Assembly (NCBI GenBank): GCA_945875195.1
Contig: CAMCJW010000035.1
Coordinates: 1 to 15,560, forward strand
Length of the DNA: 15,560 bases
DNA from: Chitinophaga pinensis
GTDB taxonomy: Bacteria; Bacteroidota; Bacteroidia; UKL13-3
Direction: 5' to 3'
In this document: positions 6,046 to 13,268 of the stretch, one piece after another
How the letters are laid out: each line of letters starts with the position of its first letter
Numbering within the stretch: the first letter of the stretch is position 1
Position numbers and translations under genes: made by a program
Notes under the pieces: model-generated
The model's input: the letters and a program-made list of their open reading frames with translations, nothing else
What the model was told of the DNA's origin: nothing
Database searches by the model: none

Positions 6046-7413
6046 ATGAATACAACAAAAGGTTTGGCTAGCTTACTGGTCTTTTCTGCAACATTGGCTG
6101 TGAGTCCATTTTTTGCCAATGCACAAGATTTAGATAAGATTGAAAACAAGTTTGAATATATCCAATTGCCAACAAAGCCATTAGATAAAAGTCTTAAAAA
6201 TTACCAAAGCAAAGTGGTTTCAAACGCTGAAGATTTAAATAAAAAGCTTTTAGCAGATTTTGAATTGGCAAAAATAAAAGCAGAAGAAGATTATCAAAAA
6301 GAGGTAAGAGATTATGATGGCCAATATAAAAAAGCTGAAGAAAATTTAGCTAAGGAAAAGGCTGAGTTTCCTGCCAAGTTGAAAGCTGCCAATGATGCTT
6401 ACCAAAAGGAAATGGAGATTTATGAGCAAAAATCAACTTTTCAAAAGCTTGCAGATAAAAGTTTAGCAAACGAAGGAAAGCCTTATAAAAATTTACCCCA
6501 AGAGCCTTATTTGCAAATTCCCAGTAAGCCTTACAGAAAAGAGGTTCCAGCTCCAAAGTTGCATAAGGTATTTAACTTAGAACAACTGGCAGGATCTTAT
6601 TTAAAAATGGATGGATATACAGTTGGTTCAAACAACCCTATTAAAATTACAGCCACTTTGGGTGAATTGGAAGTGAAGGAAATGGAAATTACTTCAAAAG
6701 ACATGACAACCTATAAGGATGGAAAATCATACCCATACAAAGCTTTTTACGGCAAAGTTCCGTACAGAAGAATGATACAATTGAAGGTTGAAACACCTAC
6801 AGGGGTAATTTATGATGAGGTACCAGAAGTAGTTAACAAACAACAATACTATAGCATGCCCGGAGATTTTAACCAAGAATACAATATTCGCAATTCTTGG
6901 GATTCACAAAAAGAAAAAATAGTAGCCAATTTGGAGCAGGAAACCATTGACAAAAACATGGCAACCATCAATGAATTTTTAAATAGCAATTATGCCTTTA
7001 AAAAGCTAACCAGAGAAAATGTGGTAATCATTGTTAAAGACAAAAAAGTGGATTACTCAGATTTAAATAATGCTTACCTTGCTTTATTAGAAGGCTACAA
7101 TACTTTGGCAGAAGACTATGAAAAGAAAGCTGCAAAAGTAAAAATTGCTGAGGCTATTGCCATTTATGAAAAAGCTTTGCTAGAATCTGAAATGGACAAT
7201 AAAAAAGCAAGGATCAACGAAGACGTTACACTTTCTATTTATTGGAATTTAATGGAAGCCTATGTTTGGAATGATGAATATGCAAAAGCAAAAACATTGT
7301 ATACCAAATTTAGCACTTTTGATGCTCCTAAAAAGCATAAAAAAGCAATGGATTCGATGCACGAATTTGGAAAAACCCAATACGATAGGTACAAGGCATT
7401 TTATGGTAAATAA
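6046..7413 (+). CDS. Exported coiled-coil/helical protein of unknown function
   Basis: The 455-residue product begins with a signal peptide (MNTTKGLASLLVFSATLAVS, cleavage near ANA-QDL). I chose ATG 6046; an in-frame TTG 21 bases upstream overlaps the promoter. Residues about 45-150 are Lys/Glu/Ala-rich and should form a long helix or coiled coil. A Pro-Tyr segment follows (SKPYRKEVPAPKLH), then a possibly globular region around 175-270 (LEQLAGSYLKMDGYTV, YKAFYGKVPYRR). The C-terminal third is helical, with a TPR-like pattern (AEAIAIYEKALLESEMDNKK; WNLMEAYVWNDEYAKAKTLY). There is no membrane anchor, lipobox or T9SS tail, so it is probably periplasmic. I recognise no family. The heptapeptide YKAFYGK occurs twice, mid-protein (6736-6756) and as the last seven residues (7390-7410). 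It sits between the DUF4421 gene (divergent) and the rimP operon, which has its own promoter. Confidence 0.8.
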   Translation: MNTTKGLASLLVFSATLAVSPFFANAQDLDKIENKFEYIQLPTKPLDKSLKNYQSKVVSNAEDLNKKLLADFELAKIKAEEDYQKEVRDYDGQYKKAEENLAKEKAEFPAKLKAANDAYQKEMEIYEQKSTFQKLADKSLANEGKPYKNLPQEPYLQIPSKPYRKEVPAPKLHKVFNLEQLAGSYLKMDGYTVGSNNPIKITATLGELEVKEMEITSKDMTTYKDGKSYPYKAFYGKVPYRRMIQLKVETPTGVIYDEVPEVVNKQQYYSMPGDFNQEYNIRNSWDSQKEKIVANLEQETIDKNMATINEFLNSNYAFKKLTRENVVIIVKDKKVDYSDLNNAYLALLEGYNTLAEDYEKKAAKVKIAEAIAIYEKALLESEMDNKKARINEDVTLSIYWNLMEAYVWNDEYAKAKTLYTKFSTFDAPKKHKKAMDSMHEFGKTQYDRYKAFYGK

Positions 7414-7422
7414 GGAAAAATC

Positions 7423-7452
7423 TTGCGTATTTGAATAAAATACCTATATTTG
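7423..7452 (+). promoter_or_regulatory. Consensus promoter of the rimP-nusA-infB operon
   Basis: TTG (7423-7425), 19 bases, then TATATTTG (7445-7452): an exact match to TTG-N19-TAnnTTTG. Transcription should start near 7457-7460. This is downstream of the preceding gene's stop (7413) and upstream of both the hairpin at 7468 and the rimP ATG at 7504. Confidence 0.75.
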
Positions 7453-7467
7453 TGCCGTAATTAATTG

Positions 7468-7496
7468 AAAAAAGGAGACCAAAAGTCTCCTTTTTT
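7468..7496 (+). terminator. Perfect terminator-type hairpin in the rimP leader (possible attenuator)
   Basis: AAAAAAGGAGAC (7468-7479) and GTCTCCTTTTTT (7485-7496) are perfectly complementary around a CAAAA loop, with a T run in the 3' arm. This is an intrinsic-terminator shape. It may end transcripts of the upstream gene. However, it also lies inside the leader made from the promoter at 7423-7452 and ends 7 bases before the rimP ATG, so every operon transcript must pass it. Confidence 0.8.
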
Positions 7497-7503
7497 GTTC
7501 TCT

Positions 7504-7968
7504 ATGCAGATTGTAGATCAAATAAAAGAATGGAGTTTGGAGGTTTTAGAACCTTCGGTTTTTGTGGTGGATATTGAATTTAAACCAGGTGGTGGAAAGT
7601 TGCTCGTTTTAATAGACAGTGATGGCCCATTAACTATTGAACAATGCCGCAGTTTGAACCGACAACTTTCAAATAAGTTGGATGAAACAGATTACGGTGA
7701 TACACCTTATATATTAGAAGTATCTTCCCCCGGAATTGATAGACCATTGAAATTACTTCGTCAGTATGGAAAACATGTTGGCAGAGAGTTTAGGGTAGTT
7801 TTGAAAGCCAAAACAGAATTGTTAGGGAAGTTAATTGAATTAAAAGAAGGCGCTATAAGCCTTCAATTGAAAGATAAAAAAAAGGCCTACCAAGCCAAAG
7901 AGCCTACCTTCAAAGACATCAATTTTGATGAAATAGAAGAGGCATTTGTGATGGTATCCTTTAATTAG
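7504..7968 (+). CDS. rimP: Ribosome maturation factor RimP
   Basis: A 154-residue cytoplasmic protein that assists maturation of the 30S ribosomal subunit. The hallmark YILEVSSPGIDRPLK spans residues 69-83. The N-terminal half has the expected order: an amphipathic helix, VFVVDIEF, a Gly-rich turn and LLVLIDSDG. The C-terminal part is a small beta-barrel-like domain. The length fits the family. I chose ATG 7504. The longer in-frame option, TTG 7465, would translate the terminator-like hairpin into 13 unrelated residues. No Shine-Dalgarno is visible next to the ATG; the only AAGGAG lies in the hairpin, 26 bases upstream. nusA follows after 20 bases, the usual bacterial order. Confidence 0.93.
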   Translation: MQIVDQIKEWSLEVLEPSVFVVDIEFKPGGGKLLVLIDSDGPLTIEQCRSLNRQLSNKLDETDYGDTPYILEVSSPGIDRPLKLLRQYGKHVGREFRVVLKAKTELLGKLIELKEGAISLQLKDKKKAYQAKEPTFKDINFDEIEEAFVMVSFN

Positions 7969-7988
7969 AAACGTAAAATAAATAGAAT

Positions 7989-9224
7989 ATGCACAGTGCA
8001 GGACTAATCGACTCCTTTAGTGAGTTTAAAGAGTTTAAAAACATTGACCGCGCCACCATGCAAAGGGTGTTGGAAGATGTGTTTCGTGGAATGTTGCGCA
8101 AGCGCTACAACAGCGACGAAAATTTTGATGTAATTATCAACGACAAAAGTGGTGACTTAGAAATTTGGCACAACCGTACCATTGTTCATGATGGGGAAGT
8201 TGAAGATGAGAACACCCAAATTTCTTATGCCGATGCGGTTAAAATTGAACCCGATTTTGAAATAGATGAGGTTGTTTCGCAAGAAGTTGGATTGCAGATT
8301 TTTGGAAGACGTGCAGTATTATCTGCCCGCCAAACCTTGCTTTCTAAAGTGTTAGAACTTGAGAAAGATGAGTTCTACAAGAAATACAAAGACCGTGTTG
8401 GAGAGATTGTTTCTGGTGAGGTTTACCAAATCTGGAAGAAAGAAATCATGATTTTAGATGATGAAGGCAACGAATTATTGCTTCCAAAAACCGAAATGAT
8501 TCCTGCAGATTTTTACAAAAAGGGCGATTCTATTCGTGCAGTGGTTTTAAAAGTAGAAATGCACAATGGTAACCCAAGAATTTTATTGAGCAGAACCGCT
8601 CCAGAGTTCCTAGAACGCCTATTTGAACAGGAAGTGCCAGAAATTATTGATGGCTTAATCAGCATCAAGAAAATTGTTCGCGAACCAGGAGAAAGAGCCA
8701 AAGTAGCAGTTGAAAGCTACGACGACCGTATTGATCCAGTTGGAGCTTGCGTGGGAATGAAAGGCTCACGTATCCATGGAATAGTTAGAGAACTTAGGAA
8801 TGAAAACATTGATGTTATCAATTTCACCACTAACCCAAGTTTATTGGTTCAGCGCTCATTAAGCCCTGCCAAAGTTTCTACTATCAAAATCAATGAAGAT
8901 AAAAAGAGAGTTTCGGTATTTTTAAAACCAGATCAAGTTTCGTTGGCCATTGGTAAAGGTGGTCATAACATTAAACTTGCAGGTAAATTAGCAGGTTACG
9001 AAATTGATGTTTCTCGCGAAACAGAAACCGAAGAAGAGGACATTGATTTGGATGAATTTAGTGATGAAATAGATAGCTGGATTATTGACGAATTAAAAGG
9101 CATTGGCTTAGATACCGCTAAGAGCGTATTAGGTATTAGCAATGAAGAATTGGTTCGTAGAACAGAGCTTGAAGAAGAAACTGTGCAAGAAGTGCGCAGG
9201 ATTTTAGAAGCTGAGTTTGAATAG
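7989..9224 (+). CDS. nusA: Transcription termination/antitermination protein NusA
   Basis: A 411-residue RNA-polymerase-binding factor that modulates pausing, intrinsic termination and antitermination. The domain order is complete. The N-terminal polymerase-binding domain covers 1-130 and includes the RRAVLSARQTLLSKV segment. An S1 RNA-binding domain runs about 135-202 (GEIVSGEVYQIWK to RILLSRTAPEFLERLF). The KH1 domain has GMKGSRI at 256-262 and the KH2 domain has GKGGHNI at 322-328. An acidic linker (ETETEEEDIDLDEF) leads to one helical C-terminal segment at about 360-411. The length is normal for Bacteroidota, which lack the second acidic repeat seen in E. coli. It follows rimP by 20 bases; infB comes 189 bases later. 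Because NusA acts on intrinsic terminators, the hairpin before rimP is a natural candidate for self-regulation. Confidence 0.97.
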   Translation: MHSAGLIDSFSEFKEFKNIDRATMQRVLEDVFRGMLRKRYNSDENFDVIINDKSGDLEIWHNRTIVHDGEVEDENTQISYADAVKIEPDFEIDEVVSQEVGLQIFGRRAVLSARQTLLSKVLELEKDEFYKKYKDRVGEIVSGEVYQIWKKEIMILDDEGNELLLPKTEMIPADFYKKGDSIRAVVLKVEMHNGNPRILLSRTAPEFLERLFEQEVPEIIDGLISIKKIVREPGERAKVAVESYDDRIDPVGACVGMKGSRIHGIVRELRNENIDVINFTTNPSLLVQRSLSPAKVSTIKINEDKKRVSVFLKPDQVSLAIGKGGHNIKLAGKLAGYEIDVSRETETEEEDIDLDEFSDEIDSWIIDELKGIGLDTAKSVLGISNEELVRRTELEEETVQEVRRILEAEFE

Positions 9225-9288
9225 GTATGCAAGCAACCAAAGTATAAGCTAACAATGTGAGCTAAACCCTCCTATTGTATTGTTATAG

Positions 9289-9349
9289 AGGCCTGAAAAC
9301 GCTAATAACTAAGCTTACTTATGCTTTTTTATGGTTGTTTTTCAGGCCT
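9289..9349 (+). promoter_or_regulatory. Long inverted repeat in the nusA-infB spacer
   Basis: AGGCCTGAAAA (9289-9299) is perfectly complementary to TTTTCAGGCCT (9339-9349), giving an 11-bp stem over a 39-base loop. There is no T tail after it, so it is not a standard terminator. It could be a processing or stability element, or a partial transcription barrier, before infB. The spacer (9225-9413) shows no coding potential and no consensus promoter. Confidence 0.65.
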
Positions 9350-9356
9350 TCATGTT

Positions 9357-9383
9357 GAATATCCATGAATAAAAACGATATTC
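9357..9383 (+). other. Small inverted repeat upstream of infB
   Basis: GAATATC (9357-9363) and GATATTC (9377-9383) form a 7-bp stem with a 13-base loop, 30 bases before the infB ATG. It could influence infB leader folding. It is short and AT-rich, so chance is possible. Confidence 0.35.
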
Positions 9384-9413
9384 GCAATAATTTTTAGGAA
9401 GAAAAAGCGCAGA

Positions 9414-12400
9414 ATGAGCGAAACAACAGGATCGAAAAGATTAAACGCAGTAGTCAAAGAAATGAATGTGGGAATGACCACACTGGTAGATTTTTTGGCA
9501 AAAAAAGGGCATGCCATCGAGGCAAAGCCTACAACCAAACTTACCGAAGACCAGTATTCAATTCTTTTGTCGGAATTCTCCTCGGAGAAAAAATTGAAAG
9601 ATGAGGCCAACAAATTAGGTCGTGATCGCATTAAGCCAAAAGACATTGTTCATGAAATTGCTAAGCCAAAAGCTGTTGTGGTTGAAGAAGAGGATGACGA
9701 GGATGGCATGCTTATCAAATCTGGTTTGGCAAATAATATCCCAGTAAGAAAGGTAGAACCAGCTCCAATAAAAGAAAAAGAAGAGCCAGTTGCACCTAAA
9801 ATTGAAGAGGTAATACCTGAACCTAAAGCAATTGAACCTGTTGTTGCGCCTGAACCTATTCAAGAAGAAGTTGCCACTACCGGTTTAAAGGTTATGGGCA
9901 AAATTGACTTGGATTCGCTTAAAAAACCAAAAGGTAAAAGCAAAAAGGTAGAAACCCCACCAATGGTTAAAGCTCCAGTAAAAGTAATTGTTGAACCAAT
10001 TACTGAGGAAGCACCAGCACCAAAAAAGAAACCAAAAGAAAAAGAACCAGTTGCAGAAAATAAAACTCCTGTAACCGAAATCAAAGAAACTCCAGAAACA
10101 ATAACACCAGTTGTTGTTGTAGAAACTCCTACTGCAGAGACAGAAGAGCCTTCTGTAACTGAGGTTAAATATGAAAAACTAGAAGGTTTAAAGGTAATGG
10201 GCAAGATTGTACTTAAAGTAGATCCACCTGTTAAAAAACAAAACCCAGTTGCTAGCAGCGATGATCCTAATGGCAAGCGTAAACGTAAGCGCAAACAAAT
10301 TGACCATCCAGGAAACCAAAGAGTAGACCCTAATAAACCGGTTGATCCAAATAGACCACCTAGACCTCCTTATCAAGGTAATAACAATAACCCAAATAGA
10401 CCAGCTGGTACCGGATATCAAGGGAATAATCCTAATCGCCCTGCTGGACCAGGATACCAAGGAAATAATCCTAACCGCCCAGCTGGAACCGGATACCAAG
10501 GTACAAATAACCGCTATGGTAACAAACCAGGCGCACCTGGAGCTGGCAACAATCGTTTTGCTAAGCCTGAAGAGAAAACTGAAATTAGCGATAAGGAAAT
10601 ACAAGATAAATTAAAAGCTACTCTCGCCCGTTTGAACCCAGGCAGCAAGAATCCTAATATTGGTGCAGTACGCTCTAAATTGCGTAAACAAAAACGTGAT
10701 TTTAAAGCCAACGAACGCGAAGAGGCCATGCTCCAAGATGAAATGGAGAAAAACAAACTGAAGGTAACGGAGTTTGTAACGGCCAATGAACTTGCCCAAA
10801 TGATGAATTTACAAGTAACGCAAATTATCAGTGCTTGTATGAGTTTGGGGATGATGGTTTCTATCAACCAACGTTTAGATGCTGAAACCATTGCTATTGT
10901 AGCTGAAGAGTTTGGATTTGAAGTAGAGTTTGTTTCTGCAGAAATGGTGGAAGCCATTGAAGAAGAAATGGACGATCCAGATACTTTGATTTCTCGTGCG
11001 CCAATTGTAACCGTTATGGGACACGTGGATCATGGTAAAACATCGTTGCTAGACTTTGTGCGTAGTGCCAATGTTGTTAAAGGTGAAGCGGGTGGTATTA
11101 CCCAGCATATTGGAGCTTATGAAGTAAAATTAGAGAACGGTAAAAAAATTACCTTCTTGGATACACCTGGTCACGAAGCATTTACTGCCATGCGTGCGCG
11201 TGGTGCTAAATTAACAGATATTGTAATTATTGTGATTGCAGCTGATGATAGCGTAATGCCACAAACCAAGGAGGCTATTAGCCATGCCTTGGCAGCAGGA
11301 GTTCCTATCGTATTTGCCTTGAATAAAATTGATAGAGATGCTGCTAACCCAGACAGGATACGTGAGCAATTATCGGCCATGAATATTTTGGTGGAGGAAT
11401 GGGGTGGTAAATACCAATGTCAGGAAATTTCTGCCAAGAAAGGAACTGGCATTGAAGCCTTACTTGAAAAGGTATTGTTAGAAGCAGAAATGTTAGATTT
11501 AAAAGCAAACCCTAACAAACGTGCTGTTGGTTCAATCATTGAAGCAACCTTAGACAAAGGAAGAGGTATTGTTACTACTCTTATGGTTCAAAGTGGCACC
11601 ATGAAAGTAGGCGATCCTTTGCTTGCTGGTACCAATAATGGTAAAGTAAGGGCAATGTTTGATGAGCGTGGTAAGAAAATGGTTTCGGCCGGACCAAGCA
11701 CACCTGTTGTAGTATTAGGTTTTGATGGCGCACCTCAAGCTGGTGATAGGTTTATTGTAACTAAGAATGAACAAGAGGCTAAGGAAATTGCCAACAAACG
11801 CCAGCAATTGCAGCGTGAGCAAGGAATTAGAACCAACAAACATATAACCTTAGATGAAATTGGAAGGCGTTTAGCTATCGGTAACTTCAAGGAATTGAAT
11901 GTTATTGTTAAGGGCGACGTGGATGGTTCAGTAGAAGCTTTGGCAGATTCATTGATTAAATTATCAACTCCTGAAGTTCAGTTGAGTGTAATCTATAAAG
12001 CGGTAGGACAAATTTCTGAAAGTGATGTAATGTTGGCTTCAGCGTCTGATGCAATCATTGTGGGCTTCCAGGTAAGACCTAGTCCGCAAGCTAGAAAGTT
12101 AGCAGAAAATGAATCAATTGATATTCGTTTGTATTCTGTTATTTACAATGCCATCGAAGAAATTAAATCAGCTATTGAGGGTATGTTGGCTCCAACCATT
12201 GAGGAGAAAATATTGGGTAACGCACAAATCCGCGAGGTATTTAAAATCACCAAAGTTGGAACAGTTGCAGGTTGTATGGTTACCGATGGTAAATTGGTTC
12301 GAAATGCTAAAATACGCTTAATTAGAGATGGTGTAGTGGTATTCTCGGGTGCTTTATCATCATTGAAACGCTTTAAAGACGATGCAAAAGAAGTTGCCAC

Positions 12401-12503
12401 TGGATTTGATTGCGGATTAACTATTAACAACTACAACGACCTAAGAGAAGGTGATTATGTAGAAGCATACGAAGAGGTTGAAGTGAAAAGAACTTTGAAA
12501 TAA
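9414..12503 (+). CDS. infB: Translation initiation factor IF-2
   Basis: A 1029-residue GTPase that places initiator tRNA on the 30S subunit and promotes subunit joining. The N-terminus (MSETTGSKRLNAVVKEMNVG) is the small IF-2 N-domain. A long charged, Pro/Glu/Lys-rich linker follows, with GLKVMGKI at 157-164 and 258-265, a basic cluster (GKRKRKRKQ, about 287-295), and three 13-residue PNRPAG-x-GYQG-x-N repeats at 327-365. A second IF2_N-type segment (LKVTEFVTANELAQMMNL) lies near 449. The G domain has GHVDHGKT (536-543), GGITQHIG (561-568), DTPGH (583-587) and NKID (637-640). After it come the beta-barrel domain II, domain III and the C-terminal fMet-tRNA-binding domain. It is complete and ends shortly before a strong terminator. 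It is the last gene of the rimP-nusA-infB operon. Confidence 0.98.
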   Translation: MSETTGSKRLNAVVKEMNVGMTTLVDFLAKKGHAIEAKPTTKLTEDQYSILLSEFSSEKKLKDEANKLGRDRIKPKDIVHEIAKPKAVVVEEEDDEDGMLIKSGLANNIPVRKVEPAPIKEKEEPVAPKIEEVIPEPKAIEPVVAPEPIQEEVATTGLKVMGKIDLDSLKKPKGKSKKVETPPMVKAPVKVIVEPITEEAPAPKKKPKEKEPVAENKTPVTEIKETPETITPVVVVETPTAETEEPSVTEVKYEKLEGLKVMGKIVLKVDPPVKKQNPVASSDDPNGKRKRKRKQIDHPGNQRVDPNKPVDPNRPPRPPYQGNNNNPNRPAGTGYQGNNPNRPAGPGYQGNNPNRPAGTGYQGTNNRYGNKPGAPGAGNNRFAKPEEKTEISDKEIQDKLKATLARLNPGSKNPNIGAVRSKLRKQKRDFKANEREEAMLQDEMEKNKLKVTEFVTANELAQMMNLQVTQIISACMSLGMMVSINQRLDAETIAIVAEEFGFEVEFVSAEMVEAIEEEMDDPDTLISRAPIVTVMGHVDHGKTSLLDFVRSANVVKGEAGGITQHIGAYEVKLENGKKITFLDTPGHEAFTAMRARGAKLTDIVIIVIAADDSVMPQTKEAISHALAAGVPIVFALNKIDRDAANPDRIREQLSAMNILVEEWGGKYQCQEISAKKGTGIEALLEKVLLEAEMLDLKANPNKRAVGSIIEATLDKGRGIVTTLMVQSGTMKVGDPLLAGTNNGKVRAMFDERGKKMVSAGPSTPVVVLGFDGAPQAGDRFIVTKNEQEAKEIANKRQQLQREQGIRTNKHITLDEIGRRLAIGNFKELNVIVKGDVDGSVEALADSLIKLSTPEVQLSVIYKAVGQISESDVMLASASDAIIVGFQVRPSPQARKLAENESIDIRLYSVIYNAIEEIKSAIEGMLAPTIEEKILGNAQIREVFKITKVGTVAGCMVTDGKLVRNAKIRLIRDGVVVFSGALSSLKRFKDDAKEVATGFDCGLTINNYNDLREGDYVEAYEEVEVKRTLK
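10392..10508 (+). repeat. Three 39-bp tandem repeats inside infB
   Basis: Units at 10392-10430, 10431-10469 and 10470-10508 encode PNRPAGTGYQGNN, PNRPAGPGYQGNN and PNRPAGTGYQGTN. Synonymous differences between units show that they are not recent identical copies. They lie in the disordered linker, where copy number can vary without affecting the GTPase core. Confidence 0.85.
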
Positions 12504-12572
12504 TTCTGAATTCAAAATTCTGAAGTATTAAACTGGTAATAATTGGTTAATTGGCTTTCTAATTAACTTATA

Positions 12573-12607
12573 AAAAAAAGGCTGTTGATGATCAACAGCC
12601 TTTTTTT
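12573..12607. terminator. Strong bidirectional terminator between infB and the redoxin gene
   Basis: The 35 bases form a perfect inverted repeat. A run of seven A followed by GGCTGTTGAT (12573-12589) pairs with ATCAACAGCC followed by seven T (12591-12607). It is T-tailed in both directions. It lies 69 bases after the infB stop and 17 bases beyond the stop of the convergent minus-strand gene, so it can end both operons. Confidence 0.92.
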
Positions 12608-12624
12608 ATTGCAATTTTGAAAGC

Positions 12625-13227
12625 TTATTTTCTAAAATAAATCTGACAGCCAATAGATTTTGTTTCTGGAGTACTCACTTTTTTTCCTGCTAACAGTTGA
12701 TCTGCCGCTATTGATAAATAAGGATTTTCCACCTTTTCAGGTTCTGAACCATTATCGTCAATGGCACCACTGTATTTAATTTTCCATTCATTTTTTTCTT
12801 TCCAAATGATAAATGCATGCGGCGTTTTTTGTGCATTGTATTGCTTGGCTACCACTTGTAAATTATCACTCAGGTAAGGGAAATTAAATTGTTCTAATTT
12901 TGCCTTCTCAACCATTTGTATGTATCCATCTTCCTCATACAACATACTATCAGTAGAACTAATAGCAATTAAAGGTATTCCAAGTGGTTTATATTTCTTG
13001 TTTAAGGCATTTAAGCGTTCAGGATATAATTTTGCAAAAGGACAATGATTGCAGGTAAAAACAATCATAAATCCTTTTGCATTTGGATAATCTTTTAAAG
13101 AAACAAAGTTGCCATCCACATTCAATAGTGAAAAATCAGTCAGCGGCTTCTTGTCTATATTTGAGTTAAAACCAAAAGTTAACATCAATGAAAACAATAG
13201 TAATAACAGCCATCCTCGTTGTTTCAT
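12625..13227 (-). CDS. Exported thioredoxin-fold (redoxin) protein with CNHC motif
   Basis: A 200-residue protein with an N-terminal hydrophobic signal or anchor (MKQRGWLLLLLFSLMLTFGF) and no lipobox. It is followed by an AhpC/TSA-redoxin-type thioredoxin fold: DFSLLNVDGNFVSLKDY, FTCNHCPFAKLYPERL with Cys59 and Cys62, IPLIAISSTDS, and the cis-Pro loop KTPHAFII. The C-terminal SIGCQIYF places a third Cys at 194, a feature I associate with this redoxin subgroup. The role is probably thiol-disulfide exchange or peroxide handling in the periplasm; the partner is unknown. Last gene of the minus-strand cluster, 41 bases after the YHYH gene. Its neighbours are a multicopper oxidase and a YHYH protein with four cysteines, which makes an envelope redox or metal-handling job plausible. 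Confidence 0.85.
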   Translation of the reverse strand: MKQRGWLLLLLFSLMLTFGFNSNIDKKPLTDFSLLNVDGNFVSLKDYPNAKGFMIVFTCNHCPFAKLYPERLNALNKKYKPLGIPLIAISSTDSMLYEEDGYIQMVEKAKLEQFNFPYLSDNLQVVAKQYNAQKTPHAFIIWKEKNEWKIKYSGAIDDNGSEPEKVENPYLSIAADQLLAGKKVSTPETKSIGCQIYFRK

Positions 13228-13268
13228 TTATTTATATTTGGTTCAAACCGAAATACCTTAATTAAAAC

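Noticed and set aside
7465..7503. Upstream TTG start extending RimP by 13 residues
   Set aside because: The extension would be encoded by the terminator-like hairpin and lies outside the RimP family length; ATG 7504 fits.
10342..10614. Overlapping reading frames on both strands in the infB linker (for example 10342-10614 + and 10188-10604 -)
   Set aside because: They arise from the repetitive Pro/Asn/Gly codons of infB in other frames and show low-complexity translations without signals or starts of their own.
13233..13240. TATATTTG on the plus strand upstream of the redoxin gene as a promoter
   Set aside because: It points antisense into the YHYH gene and has no TTG at suitable spacing.
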